This document shows, in pieces, positions 15,614 through 22,859 of a stretch of 24,610 nucleotides of DNA. The notes beneath the pieces are model-generated. The model was not told the origin of the DNA, ran no database searches, and saw only the letters and a list, made by a program, of their open reading frames with translations. Source of the stretch: an uncultured Geobacteraceae bacterium (lineage in GTDB: Bacteria > Desulfobacterota > Desulfuromonadia > Desulfuromonadales > Geopsychrobacteraceae); the NCBI GenBank assembly GCA_937958075.1, contig CALFFB010000084.1:1-24610 (forward strand), in the 5' to 3' direction. The translations under genes and the position numbers were made by a program. Positions within the stretch are counted from its first letter, which is position 1; each line of letters begins with the position of its first letter.

Positions 15614-15903
15614 CCTCCCTGTCGCTGATTGTTGCCCTGATTCTGCTGCTGACCATCGCCCTCGGCCTGATCCGGGTCCTGCGTGGACCGACACCAACGG
15701 ACCGGATGCTCGCCGCGCAACTGTTCGGCACAACCGCCGTTGCCATTCTGCTGCTGCTGGGATTCGCCACCCACAGCCCGGTGATGACCGATGTCGCTCT
15801 GGTCTTCGCTCTGCTCACGGCCGTCGCCGCCGTCACCTTTGTCAGACGAGCCGAGGTCGATCCAATGGCGCCGGAACAGGACGTTGATGATGTCCCTGAT
15901 TGA
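15610..15903 (+). CDS. mrpF: Mrp/Mnh-type antiporter subunit F
   Basis: This 97-residue protein has three predicted helices. It shows the MrpF hallmark RVLRGPTPTDRMLAAQL followed by the helix pair ending in ALLTAVAAVTFVRR. It overlaps subunit E by 4 bp (ATGA) and subunit G by about 14 bp. It is equivalent to MbhB in the archaeal membrane-bound hydrogenase arm. The acidic C-terminal tail (DPMAPEQDVDDVPD) is slightly longer than is usual for the family. Confidence 0.92.
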   Translation: MTSLSLIVALILLLTIALGLIRVLRGPTPTDRMLAAQLFGTTAVAILLLLGFATHSPVMTDVALVFALLTAVAAVTFVRRAEVDPMAPEQDVDDVPD

Positions 15904-16192
15904 CCTGTTCAGCGGTGCCCTGATCCTTGCGTCCCTGCCCTTCTTTGTCGCCGGCACCCTGGGTCTGCTGCGTTTTCCCGACCTGTACTGCCGCCTGCAC
16001 GCCCTGACCAAGGCCGACAACCTCGGGTTGGGCCTGGTGGTGCTGGCGCTGATGCTGCAGGCCCAGAGCTGGCTGCAGGTTCTGCGTCTGCTGCTGATCT
16101 GGCTGCTGGTGCTGATTGCCGGAGCAACGGTGGCCCACCTGATCGCCCGCAAGGCTCTTGCCGCCGGCCACCGCCCCTGGAGGCGACCATGA
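15890..16192 (+). CDS. mrpG: Mrp/Mnh-type antiporter subunit G
   Basis: This 100-residue protein has three predicted helices. It shows the MrpG signature GLLRFPDLYCRLHALTKADN, followed by a helix rich in Leu. Two adjacent ATG codons exist (15887 and 15890). I chose 15890, which is 8 nt after AGGA (15878-15881); 15887 would add one Met. It overlaps mrpF upstream and the next gene by 4 bp (ATGA). It is equivalent to MbhC. Confidence 0.92.
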   Translation: MSLIDLFSGALILASLPFFVAGTLGLLRFPDLYCRLHALTKADNLGLGLVVLALMLQAQSWLQVLRLLLIWLLVLIAGATVAHLIARKALAAGHRPWRRP

Positions 16193-17166
16193 CCGGTGCC
16201 CAGACCCTCTTCGATGGGCTGCTGGTGCTGCTGCTTGTGATTCTGGCCTGGGTGCTGCTGGCCAGCAAAGACCTGTTCCGGGCGATTGTGCTCTTTATCT
16301 CCTTCGGTCTGTTACTGGCCCTGGCCTGGTTGCGCCTCAAGGCTCCGGATATCGCCCTGGCGGAAGCGATCATTGGTGCCGGTATCACCGGCGCCCTGCT
16401 GCTGGTCGGCCTCGGCCGCCTCGGCTCGGCCGTACGCTGCCGGCCGCTACCCGTGCGCACGACCCCGCTGCAGCGCCTCTCGGCCCCGCTGCTCGTCGGC
16501 CTGCTGCTACCGTCCATCGCCGCCGTTGTCCTCGTCGAACTGTTCACCCTGCCGATCGTTGCGTCAGGACAGATCAAGCTCGTCGCCGCCCACCTCGAAC
16601 ATGCGGGTGTCGACCATCCGGTCACCGCCGTGCTCCTGAATTTCCGTGGTTACGATACGTTTCTGGAAATGGGCGTGCTGCTGCTGGCGGTCCTCTCCAT
16701 CTGGTCTCTGGATCGCGCCCGCCACCCCTTTGCCCGTGATCAGATTCCCGCCGCCCTGCTCACCCTGCAGCGACTGCTGCTGCCGCTGCTGATTCTTGTC
16801 GCCGGCTATATCCTGCAGCGGGGAGCCCAGGGGCCGGGAGGAGCCTTTCAGGCCGGAGCCCTGCTGGCGGCGGGCATCATCCTGGCGGCCCTGTGCGGAC
16901 ACAGGCTACCCCCCGGCCATCAGGGTCTGCTGTTACGCCTGGCCCTGAGCTGCGGCTTTACGACCTTTCTGCTGGCTGCTGCTGTCACCCTGGCCCGTTC
17001 CGGCGTGCCCCTGCTTTATCCTGAACACCTTGCCGGCAGCCTGATTCTGCTCATTGAAATCGCCGCAACCTTCTCCATCGCCTTTCTGCTGGCGGCCGCC
17101 ATGGCCGGTGGCCACCCGGTGCCGGAGGCGAAACCGACAGCTATTGACGAGAGGAAAAGCGCCTGA
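16189..17166 (+). CDS. Fused MbhD/MbhE (MrpA C-terminal) and MrpB subunit
   Basis: This 325-residue protein joins pieces that are separate or differently joined elsewhere. Residues 1-80 match the DUF4040/MbhD part of the MrpA C-terminus (APDIALAEAIIGAGITGALL). Residues 95-175 match the MbhE part (NFRGYDTFLEMGVLLLA, with E160 in the conserved acidic position). Residues 190-310 match MrpB/MnhB (LLLPLLILVAGYI, then RGAQGPGGAFQAG). About ten membrane helices are expected. The fusion replaces the C-terminus of a full MrpA, which is absent from this operon. The gene overlaps neighbours by 4 bp and 1 bp. No frameshift or internal stop is seen. Confidence 0.88.
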   Translation: MTGAQTLFDGLLVLLLVILAWVLLASKDLFRAIVLFISFGLLLALAWLRLKAPDIALAEAIIGAGITGALLLVGLGRLGSAVRCRPLPVRTTPLQRLSAPLLVGLLLPSIAAVVLVELFTLPIVASGQIKLVAAHLEHAGVDHPVTAVLLNFRGYDTFLEMGVLLLAVLSIWSLDRARHPFARDQIPAALLTLQRLLLPLLILVAGYILQRGAQGPGGAFQAGALLAAGIILAALCGHRLPPGHQGLLLRLALSCGFTTFLLAAAVTLARSGVPLLYPEHLAGSLILLIEIAATFSIAFLLAAAMAGGHPVPEAKPTAIDERKSA

Positions 17167-17483
17167 TGTCTGTCTCTGTGCTCTATGCCGGTGGCGGCAC
17201 CCTGCTCTTTTTTATCGGCCTGCATGCCCTGCTGGTCTATCCCCATCTGCTGCGTAAAATTCTGGCGGCCAACATTATGGGCAGCGGTGTCTTCATGGTT
17301 TTCGTTGCCCTGGGCGCCCGCAGCTCCGACGGCGTGACCGATCCGGTTCCCCAGGCCATGGTCCTGACCGGCATCGTTGTCTCCCTGTGCTTCACGGCCG
17401 TTGCTCTGGTGCTGGCCGTGCGCATCCATCGCCTGACCGGCTGTACGACCTTTGTCCAGGACCAGGAGGCCGCAGGTGACTGA
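17166..17483 (+). CDS. mrpC: Mrp/Mnh-type antiporter subunit C (NuoK-like)
   Basis: This 105-residue, three-helix protein is homologous to complex I NuoK and MrpC/MbhG. It shows the family block LRKILAANIMGSGVFMVF and the DPVPQAMVLTGIVVS loop. It starts in a TGATG overlap with the previous stop. By homology it packs beside the MrpD-type antiporter subunit. Confidence 0.93.
   Translation: MSVSVLYAGGGTLLFFIGLHALLVYPHLLRKILAANIMGSGVFMVFVALGARSSDGVTDPVPQAMVLTGIVVSLCFTAVALVLAVRIHRLTGCTTFVQDQEAAGD
17464..17469 (+). promoter_or_regulatory. Ribosome binding site fixing a GTG start for MrpD
   Basis: AGGAGG is 6 nt before the GTG at 17476, inside the end of mrpC. This supports GTG initiation over the in-frame codon at 17452. 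Confidence 0.8.
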
Positions 17484-18969
17484 TGCGATACTGCAGCAAC
17501 CCTGGTTCCTGTGGCTGACCCTGATCCCTCTGGGGGCCGCCATTCTCGCCTTTGTCCTGCCGCGACAGGCCCATCTCGTCGGCTTTGCCACAGCCCTGAT
17601 CCTCCCTTTTTGCGCCCTGCTGGCCGTCCGCCAGGGCACCTTGCCCCATCAGCTGTTTTTGAATGCCGGCGGTTGGGACGCACCCCTGGGAATCGCCCTG
17701 CGCAACGATGGTCTGGCCCTGGTGATGCTGGCGGTGACCGCGGGAGTCGGTTTTATCATCAGCTGCTACGCCACCGCCTACTTTTCCGCGCGCCGGCACA
17801 AACCGGATCGCCCTCATTATTTCTGGCCTTTGTGGCTGTTTTTATGGGGTGGCTGCAACGCCCTGTTCATCTCCGGTGACCTGTTCAATCTGTACGTCAC
17901 CCTGGAACTGGTCACCCTGGCGTCGGTGGCCCTGATTGCTCTGGAAGGGGGGAACAAGGCCCTGAACGCCGCACTGCGCTACCTGTTCATCGGCCTGATC
18001 GGCTCTCTGGCCTATCTGCTGGGGGTGGCCATCCTCTACGGGACCTACGCCACCGTTGATCTGGGACTGCTTGGCGACGCCCTGACCAATACCCGCCTCA
18101 ACCATGTGGCCATGGCCCTGATGGTCAGCGGCCTGATCCTGAAAAGCGCCCTGTTTCCCATGCATTTCTGGCTGCCCCAGGCCCATGCCATGGCCCCGGC
18201 CCCGGTCAGCGCCCTGCTCTCCGCCCTGATCGTCAAAACCACCTTTATTGTCCTTTTACGTCTGTGGTTCATGGTCTTTCCCGCTCTTGACCTGGTCGTG
18301 ACCGGCCAGATTCTCGGTCTTCTCGGCAGCGGTGCCATCATCTGGGGCTCGCTGATGGCCCTGCGTCAGGAACGCCTGAAGCTGCTTATCGCCTATTCGA
18401 CCGTCGCCCAGATCGGCTATCTGTTTCTGGTTTTTCCCCTGGCCCGGGGCGACGCCGCCGCTGCCGCCTGGACGGGCTGCGTCCTGCTGATCCTTGCCCA
18501 TGCCTGCGGCAAGGCCGCCATGTTTCTGGTCGCCGGCACCATTCATCACACCGCCGGCCATGATCGCATTTCCCAACTGGCTGGTGCCGGTGGCCCCGTC
18601 GGGGTCCTGGTCGTGGTCTTCGCCCTGGCCGCGGTGACCATCATCGGACTGCCGCCCAGTGGTGGCTTTTTTGCCAAATGGCTGCTGTTAAGCGCGGCCC
18701 TGGCCACCGGCCAGTGGTTCTATCTGCTGGTGATCCTCGGCGGCAGCCTGCTGTCCGCCGCCTACATCGTCCGGGTTCTGAGCTGGGCCTTTCTCGATGT
18801 CAAACGCAGCCACTATCCCGTCATCCCCTGGGTGATGAAGTGGCCGCCGCTGCTCCTCGCTGTCATCTCCCTGCTGTTCGGACTCATCGCCCATCAGCCC
18901 CTGCAGCTGGCGCTGATCGACGCGCCGGTAGCGGGCCGGGTCATGCTGGAGATCAGCCATGCGCGGTGA
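17476..18969 (+). CDS. mrpD: Mrp/Mnh-type antiporter subunit D (first of three antiporter-like subunits)
   Basis: This 497-residue protein with about 14 helices belongs to the NuoL/M/N-MrpA/D proton-pumping family. All key charged residues of the proton path appear present: Glu144 in TM5 (YVTLELVTL), Lys223 in TM7 (ILKSALFPMHFWLP), Lys254 in TM8 (LIVKTTF) and Lys401 in TM12 (GGFFAKWLLL). It starts with GTG at 17476, overlapping mrpC by 8 bp, and overlaps the next gene by 11 bp. The position after mrpC matches MbhH/MrpD. Confidence 0.93.
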   Translation: MTDAILQQPWFLWLTLIPLGAAILAFVLPRQAHLVGFATALILPFCALLAVRQGTLPHQLFLNAGGWDAPLGIALRNDGLALVMLAVTAGVGFIISCYATAYFSARRHKPDRPHYFWPLWLFLWGGCNALFISGDLFNLYVTLELVTLASVALIALEGGNKALNAALRYLFIGLIGSLAYLLGVAILYGTYATVDLGLLGDALTNTRLNHVAMALMVSGLILKSALFPMHFWLPQAHAMAPAPVSALLSALIVKTTFIVLLRLWFMVFPALDLVVTGQILGLLGSGAIIWGSLMALRQERLKLLIAYSTVAQIGYLFLVFPLARGDAAAAAWTGCVLLILAHACGKAAMFLVAGTIHHTAGHDRISQLAGAGGPVGVLVVVFALAAVTIIGLPPSGGFFAKWLLLSAALATGQWFYLLVILGGSLLSAAYIVRVLSWAFLDVKRSHYPVIPWVMKWPPLLLAVISLLFGLIAHQPLQLALIDAPVAGRVMLEISHAR

Positions 18970-20452
18970 TCTGCTGCTGTTGGCGATTGTTGCCAGTTCC
19001 CTGCTGCCGGGGCTGATCATCTTCAGTCTGCCGGAGCCGATGATCCGCCTGCGAACAACCCTGAATCTGGCCGGAGCCCTGCTCAAGGTGATCCTGGTTG
19101 TCCTGCTTTTTCTTCATCTGCTCGCCGGTCGAACCGCGGAGTTCCGCCTGACCCTGCTGCCGGAGATGGATCTGCTGCTGCGCGCCGATGCCCTGTCCCT
19201 GCTGTTCCTCAGCCTGTCGGCGGTTCTCTGGCTGGTCACCACCATTTACGCCATCGGCTACCTCGAAGGAGCCCCGCACCGCAGCCGGTTTTTCGGCTTT
19301 TTCAGTCTCTGCGTCTGCGCCACAACCGGCGTCGCCCTGGCCGGCGACCTGGTCACCTTTGTCCTGTTTTACGAGTTGTTGACCCTCTCGACCTACCCCC
19401 TGGTGGTGCATCGCGGCACCCCCGTCGCCCTGCGCGCCGGACGGATCTATCTGGCCTATACCCTCAGCGGCGGCGTTGTCCTGTTTGCGGCAACGGTGTG
19501 GCTGCGGGCCATCGCCGGCCCCCTCGACTTTATTCCCGGCGGCATCCTGAGCATCCTGCCACCGACCCTGCACCCGACCCTGACCCTGATTTTTCTGCTG
19601 TTGATGCTCTCCCTCGGGGTCAAGGCCGCCCTGGTACCCCTGCATTCCTGGCTGCCGACAGCCATGGTCGCACCGGCCCCGGTCAGCGCCCTGCTCCACG
19701 CCGTGGCCGTGGTCAAGGCAGGCGCTTTCGGCATCGTCCGTGTGGTCCAGGACATCTACGGAACCGGCCTGTGCACCGTCCTCGGGGTGCTGTCTCCCCT
19801 GGCCCTGGTTGCAGCCCTGACCGTCATCTACGGCTCGGTACGGGCGCTGAATCAGGATGATCTCAAGCGCCGGCTGGCCTTTTCCACCGTCAGCCAGGTG
19901 TCCTATATCGTCCTCGGTATCGCCCTGGCCCAGCCCCTGGCCCTGATCGGCGGGCTGGTCCATCTGGTGCATCAGGGACTGATGAAGATCACCCTCTTTT
20001 TCTGCGCGGGCAACCTGGCGGAGACCCTGGAAATCCATAAAATCACTGCCATGGACGGCGTCGGGCGGCGTCTGCCCGCAACCATGACGGCCTTCACCAT
20101 CGCCGCTCTGGGGATGATCGGTCTGCCGCCGCTGGTCGGCTTTGTCAGCAAATGGTATCTCGGTCTGGGCGGTCTGGCGGGCGGCCAGAGCTGGGTCATC
20201 CTGCTGCTGCTCTCCAGCAGTCTTCTTAACGCCTGTTATTTCCTGCCCGTCATCCACCGTGCCTGGTTTCGACCAGCTGCCGCCCCCTGGCCGACAAGTC
20301 CCTTCGCCAGCGGCCGGGAGACAACCTGGGCCCTGCTCATGCCGCCCCTGGTGACGGCCACCCTGGTGGTGCTCCTCGGGGTTCTGGCGGAATCCTCCGG
20401 CAGCCCCCTGCACTGGGTCAAATGGATCCTGAGCCGGGAGTACGGCCTATGA
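18959..20452 (+). CDS. Second NuoL/M-MrpD-like antiporter subunit
   Basis: This 497-residue, 14-helix protein of the same family is clearly diverged from the first. It retains Glu139 (LFYELLTLSTYPLV), Lys222 (GVKAALVPLHSWLP), Lys253 (VVKAGAFGIVR) and Lys398 (GFVSKWYLG), so it is expected to conduct protons. The LFYELLTLSTYPLV block is closer to NuoL/M and hydrogenase-type subunits than to MrpD. The ATG at 18959 follows GGAGATC and overlaps the previous gene by 11 bp. It overlaps the next by 4 bp (ATGA). Confidence 0.9.
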   Translation: MRGDLLLLAIVASSLLPGLIIFSLPEPMIRLRTTLNLAGALLKVILVVLLFLHLLAGRTAEFRLTLLPEMDLLLRADALSLLFLSLSAVLWLVTTIYAIGYLEGAPHRSRFFGFFSLCVCATTGVALAGDLVTFVLFYELLTLSTYPLVVHRGTPVALRAGRIYLAYTLSGGVVLFAATVWLRAIAGPLDFIPGGILSILPPTLHPTLTLIFLLLMLSLGVKAALVPLHSWLPTAMVAPAPVSALLHAVAVVKAGAFGIVRVVQDIYGTGLCTVLGVLSPLALVAALTVIYGSVRALNQDDLKRRLAFSTVSQVSYIVLGIALAQPLALIGGLVHLVHQGLMKITLFFCAGNLAETLEIHKITAMDGVGRRLPATMTAFTIAALGMIGLPPLVGFVSKWYLGLGGLAGGQSWVILLLLSSSLLNACYFLPVIHRAWFRPAAAPWPTSPFASGRETTWALLMPPLVTATLVVLLGVLAESSGSPLHWVKWILSREYGL

Positions 20453-22167
20453 CCGAGGTCCTGCTGCTGCTCATCCCCGGAACGCCACTGTTGCTGCTGC
20501 CGGCCCTGCTTCACCCGGCCACTGCGGGCCCGGCCATCAGACTGGCTCCCTTGACCCTGCTGCCGGGGCTGCTTGCCGCCGCCACCGGCACCATTGATGC
20601 GACAGATCTGCCCTGGCTGTTTTTCGGCAGTTCCCTCGGTCTGAACGCAACCGGACGTACTTTTCTCCTGCTGGCTGGAGGGTTGTGGCTGGCAGCTGCC
20701 CTTTTCAGTCAGGGCTACCTGCAAGGCGATCCCCGTAAACAACGCTACTGGATTTTCTTTCTTCTGACGGCCTGCGGCAATCTGGGGCTGATCATCGCCC
20801 GCGATCTGATCAGCTTTTATGTTTTTTTCTCCCTCATGAGTTTTGCCGCCTACGGCCTGATTGTCCACGACGACTCGGACTTTGCCCGGCGGGCCGGGAG
20901 GGTCTATCTGGCATTGGTCATGCTTGGCGAGGTTCTGCTCTTTGCCGCCCTGGCGCTGATCGCTGCCGCGGGGGACTCGCTGCTGCTGGCTGATGTCGCC
21001 CGCACTGTTGCCGGTGCTGAGCGGCAGAACCTGATCATCGGCCTGCTGCTGGCCGCCTTCGGTATCAAGGCCGGCATTGTCCCCCTGCACATCTGGCTGC
21101 CCCTGGCCCATCCGGCGGCGCCCGTACCAGCCAGCGCCGTACTGAGCGGCACCATGATCAAAGCCGGTCTCCTCGGGCTGCTGCAGTGTCTGCCCCTGGG
21201 GCTGACGGCTCTTGTCGGCTGGTCGCAGGCAATCCTTGGCGTCGGCCTCTTCATGGCCTTTTACGGGGTACTGTTCGGGCTGCTGCAAGATCGGGCAAAA
21301 GCCGTCCTCGCCTATTCCAGCATCAGCCAGATGGGCTTTCCCCTGATCGCCATCGCCATCGGTCTGGGCGACCCCGGCAACTGGCCGCAGCTGCTGCCGG
21401 TCATCAGTTTTTTCTGTCTGCATCACGGACTCGCCAAGGGAGCACTGTTTCTCGGTACCGGCATGGCCTCCGGCGCCCCGCCGCGTCACCCGCAGAAGTG
21501 GCTCATCGGCGCCGGCCTGCTCCTGCCCGCCCTGGCCCTGGCCGGTGCCCCCCTGACCAGCGGCGCCCTGGCCAAAAGCGGACTGAAGGCGTTTGTCGCC
21601 GACAACCTGCTGCTCCCTGATGGCTGGTTATTGTTGCTGCTGTCCCTGGCGGCGGTAGGCACGACCCTGCTGATGATCCGCTTTTTCCTCTGCCTGCTTG
21701 CCGCACCAGACCCTGAACACGCACCGTCCCCCTGCATGTGGCTGGGCTGGCTGCTGCCTCTGGGCGCGGTTCTGGCAGCGGGATGGCAAGGGTTGCCAAG
21801 GGGGCTCACGCTGACGGCGGAAGGTCTGTCACGTCATCCCATGGATCATCTCTGGCCCCTGTCCGTGGGCATCCTCCTGGGGGCGGGGGCCTGGTATCTC
21901 AGTCGCACCTTCGCCGTCACAGTCTATCTGCCGCCCGGAGATCTCCTTATTCCCTGCGAACAAGGGCTGCGCCACCTGCGGCCACGGGCAAGACGGCTCC
22001 GGCGGCCCCGGTTGCCCCGGCGGCTGCAGCTCGGCGCGCCCTTCGCTATGCAGAACCTCCCCCTGCTGCTGGCCCTGCGCCATGGAGAGTTGACCCTGAG
22101 GCGCCTGCCCGTTGCCGGGGTACTGTACTTGTTGCTTCTGCTACTGCTCCTGCTGGCCGGGCATTGA
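20449..22167 (+). CDS. Third NuoL-like antiporter subunit, TM5 glutamate replaced by serine
   Basis: This 572-residue protein has about 15 helices plus a basic, Arg/Pro-rich cytoplasmic stretch near residues 508-528 and a final hydrophobic helix. It keeps Lys207 (FGIKAGIVPLHIWLP), Lys238 (MIKAGLL) and Lys376 (GALAKSGLK). At the position of the TM5 glutamate it has Ser128 (ISFYVFFSLMSFAAYGLI), codon TCC at 20830-20832. The extended C-terminus recalls NuoL or HyfB-type subunits. The ATG at 20449 overlaps the previous stop and has GGGAG 8 nt upstream. This subunit ends the operon, and a strong terminator follows. Confidence 0.88.
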   Translation: MTEVLLLLIPGTPLLLLPALLHPATAGPAIRLAPLTLLPGLLAAATGTIDATDLPWLFFGSSLGLNATGRTFLLLAGGLWLAAALFSQGYLQGDPRKQRYWIFFLLTACGNLGLIIARDLISFYVFFSLMSFAAYGLIVHDDSDFARRAGRVYLALVMLGEVLLFAALALIAAAGDSLLLADVARTVAGAERQNLIIGLLLAAFGIKAGIVPLHIWLPLAHPAAPVPASAVLSGTMIKAGLLGLLQCLPLGLTALVGWSQAILGVGLFMAFYGVLFGLLQDRAKAVLAYSSISQMGFPLIAIAIGLGDPGNWPQLLPVISFFCLHHGLAKGALFLGTGMASGAPPRHPQKWLIGAGLLLPALALAGAPLTSGALAKSGLKAFVADNLLLPDGWLLLLLSLAAVGTTLLMIRFFLCLLAAPDPEHAPSPCMWLGWLLPLGAVLAAGWQGLPRGLTLTAEGLSRHPMDHLWPLSVGILLGAGAWYLSRTFAVTVYLPPGDLLIPCEQGLRHLRPRARRLRRPRLPRRLQLGAPFAMQNLPLLLALRHGELTLRRLPVAGVLYLLLLLLLLLAGH

Positions 22168-22201
22168 CCCCTTATCCCCCTTAGCTGACCAGTTACCCAT
22201 A

Positions 22202-22242
22202 AAAAAAGCCGGTCAGATTAATTCAATCTGACCGGCTTTTTT
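22202..22242. terminator. Bidirectional intrinsic terminator between the Mrp operon and the cytochrome gene
   Basis: Arms 22202-22219 and 22225-22242 are perfect 18-bp reverse complements with a 5-nt loop. The core GCCGGTCAGATT is flanked by A6 and T6. It can stop the plus-strand Mrp transcript and the minus-strand cytochrome transcript. Confidence 0.94.
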
Positions 22243-22255
22243 CTTAGTGTTTTGC

Positions 22256-22283
22256 GAGGCTGACGTAACCGACGGTCAGCCTC
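22256..22283. other. Perfect 9-bp hairpin beside the terminator
   Basis: GAGGCTGAC (22256-22264) pairs with GTCAGCCTC (22275-22283) around a 10-nt loop. It lacks a T-tract. It lies in the cytochrome 3' untranslated region and could stabilise that mRNA. Confidence 0.45.
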
Positions 22284-22347
22284 CGGGAAATTCTTCAGAC
22301 AAGGTCGGGGCTCCCATGATCAGGGCGTCTGGCGCCTCAATCAATCC

Positions 22348-22662
22348 TTACTTGACGTGACACCTGTTGCAACTGGTTTTAGCGGCGAAGGCCTTGTCAC
22401 CGTTATGGCAGACCCCGCACTGCTCACCGGCGTAGATCTTTTCCATGGTAATGTCGACCGTCCCCTTACGCATCTGCGGGAACATGTCCGGGTTATGACA
22501 GTCGGCACACTTGAAGCCGGCATCACTGTGAACCTTGCCCGAGAACTCAACCACACCCATGGAACTCTGGTCAAAGGTCAGGGAGCGATTGGCGGGAACA
22601 GCAACGGCCGCGGTCACCGCGCACAGGAGCGCAATACAGAGCAACAACAGGATCTTTTTCAT
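22348..22662 (-). CDS. Triheme c7-type cytochrome, secreted
   Basis: This 104-residue protein starts with a classical signal peptide (MKK, then a Leu/Ala-rich core ending near AVPA, residues 1-24). The mature part has three heme-binding sites: CADCH (52-56), CGVCH (82-86) and CNRCH (98-102). The DITMEKIYAGEQCGVCHNGD block matches the triheme c7-type domain found alone or in tandem in Geobacter and Desulfuromonas cytochromes. It should act in the periplasm as an electron carrier. Only four histidines exist in all, so full bis-His ligation of three hemes is not possible from this chain alone. I chose the ATG at 22662 because AAGAGGAG lies 7 nt upstream and the signal peptide begins there. The gene has its own promoter. 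Confidence 0.92.
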   Translation of the reverse strand: MKKILLLLCIALLCAVTAAVAVPANRSLTFDQSSMGVVEFSGKVHSDAGFKCADCHNPDMFPQMRKGTVDITMEKIYAGEQCGVCHNGDKAFAAKTSCNRCHVK

Positions 22663-22669
22663 CAGATAA

Positions 22670-22677
22670 CTCCTCTT
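22670..22677 (-). promoter_or_regulatory. Ribosome binding site fixing the cytochrome start at 22662
   Basis: On the minus strand AAGAGGAG is 7 nt before the ATG. It rules out a longer frame that would place a polar 16-residue tail before the signal peptide. Confidence 0.8.
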
Positions 22678-22725
22678 ACAAGCGGGTTGATAAAAGCCAC
22701 GGATACACATAACAAAGGCAAGACG

Positions 22726-22755
22726 ATTGTAGCGAACCCCTGGCGCTCAGGTCAA
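22726..22755 (-). promoter_or_regulatory. Sigma-70 promoter of the cytochrome gene
   Basis: The minus strand reads TTGACC (22755-22750), an 18-nt spacer and TACAAT (22731-22726). Each hexamer matches 5 of 6 consensus bases. The start would be near 22719, giving a leader of about 57 nt. Confidence 0.7.
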
Positions 22756-22859
22756 CTGGCCAGCGGTTTTATTCCATTTATTATTTTCTGAAAACCGTCT
22801 ACACTTGGCAGGCAGCACTGACAATCGCACCCGTTACGGAGGGGAGCCAGCCCAGGACC

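Noticed and set aside
22801..22820. A sigma-54-like TTGGCA element before the EAL-HDOD gene
   Set aside because: The -12 GC is TG at the required spacing, so it does not fit the consensus.
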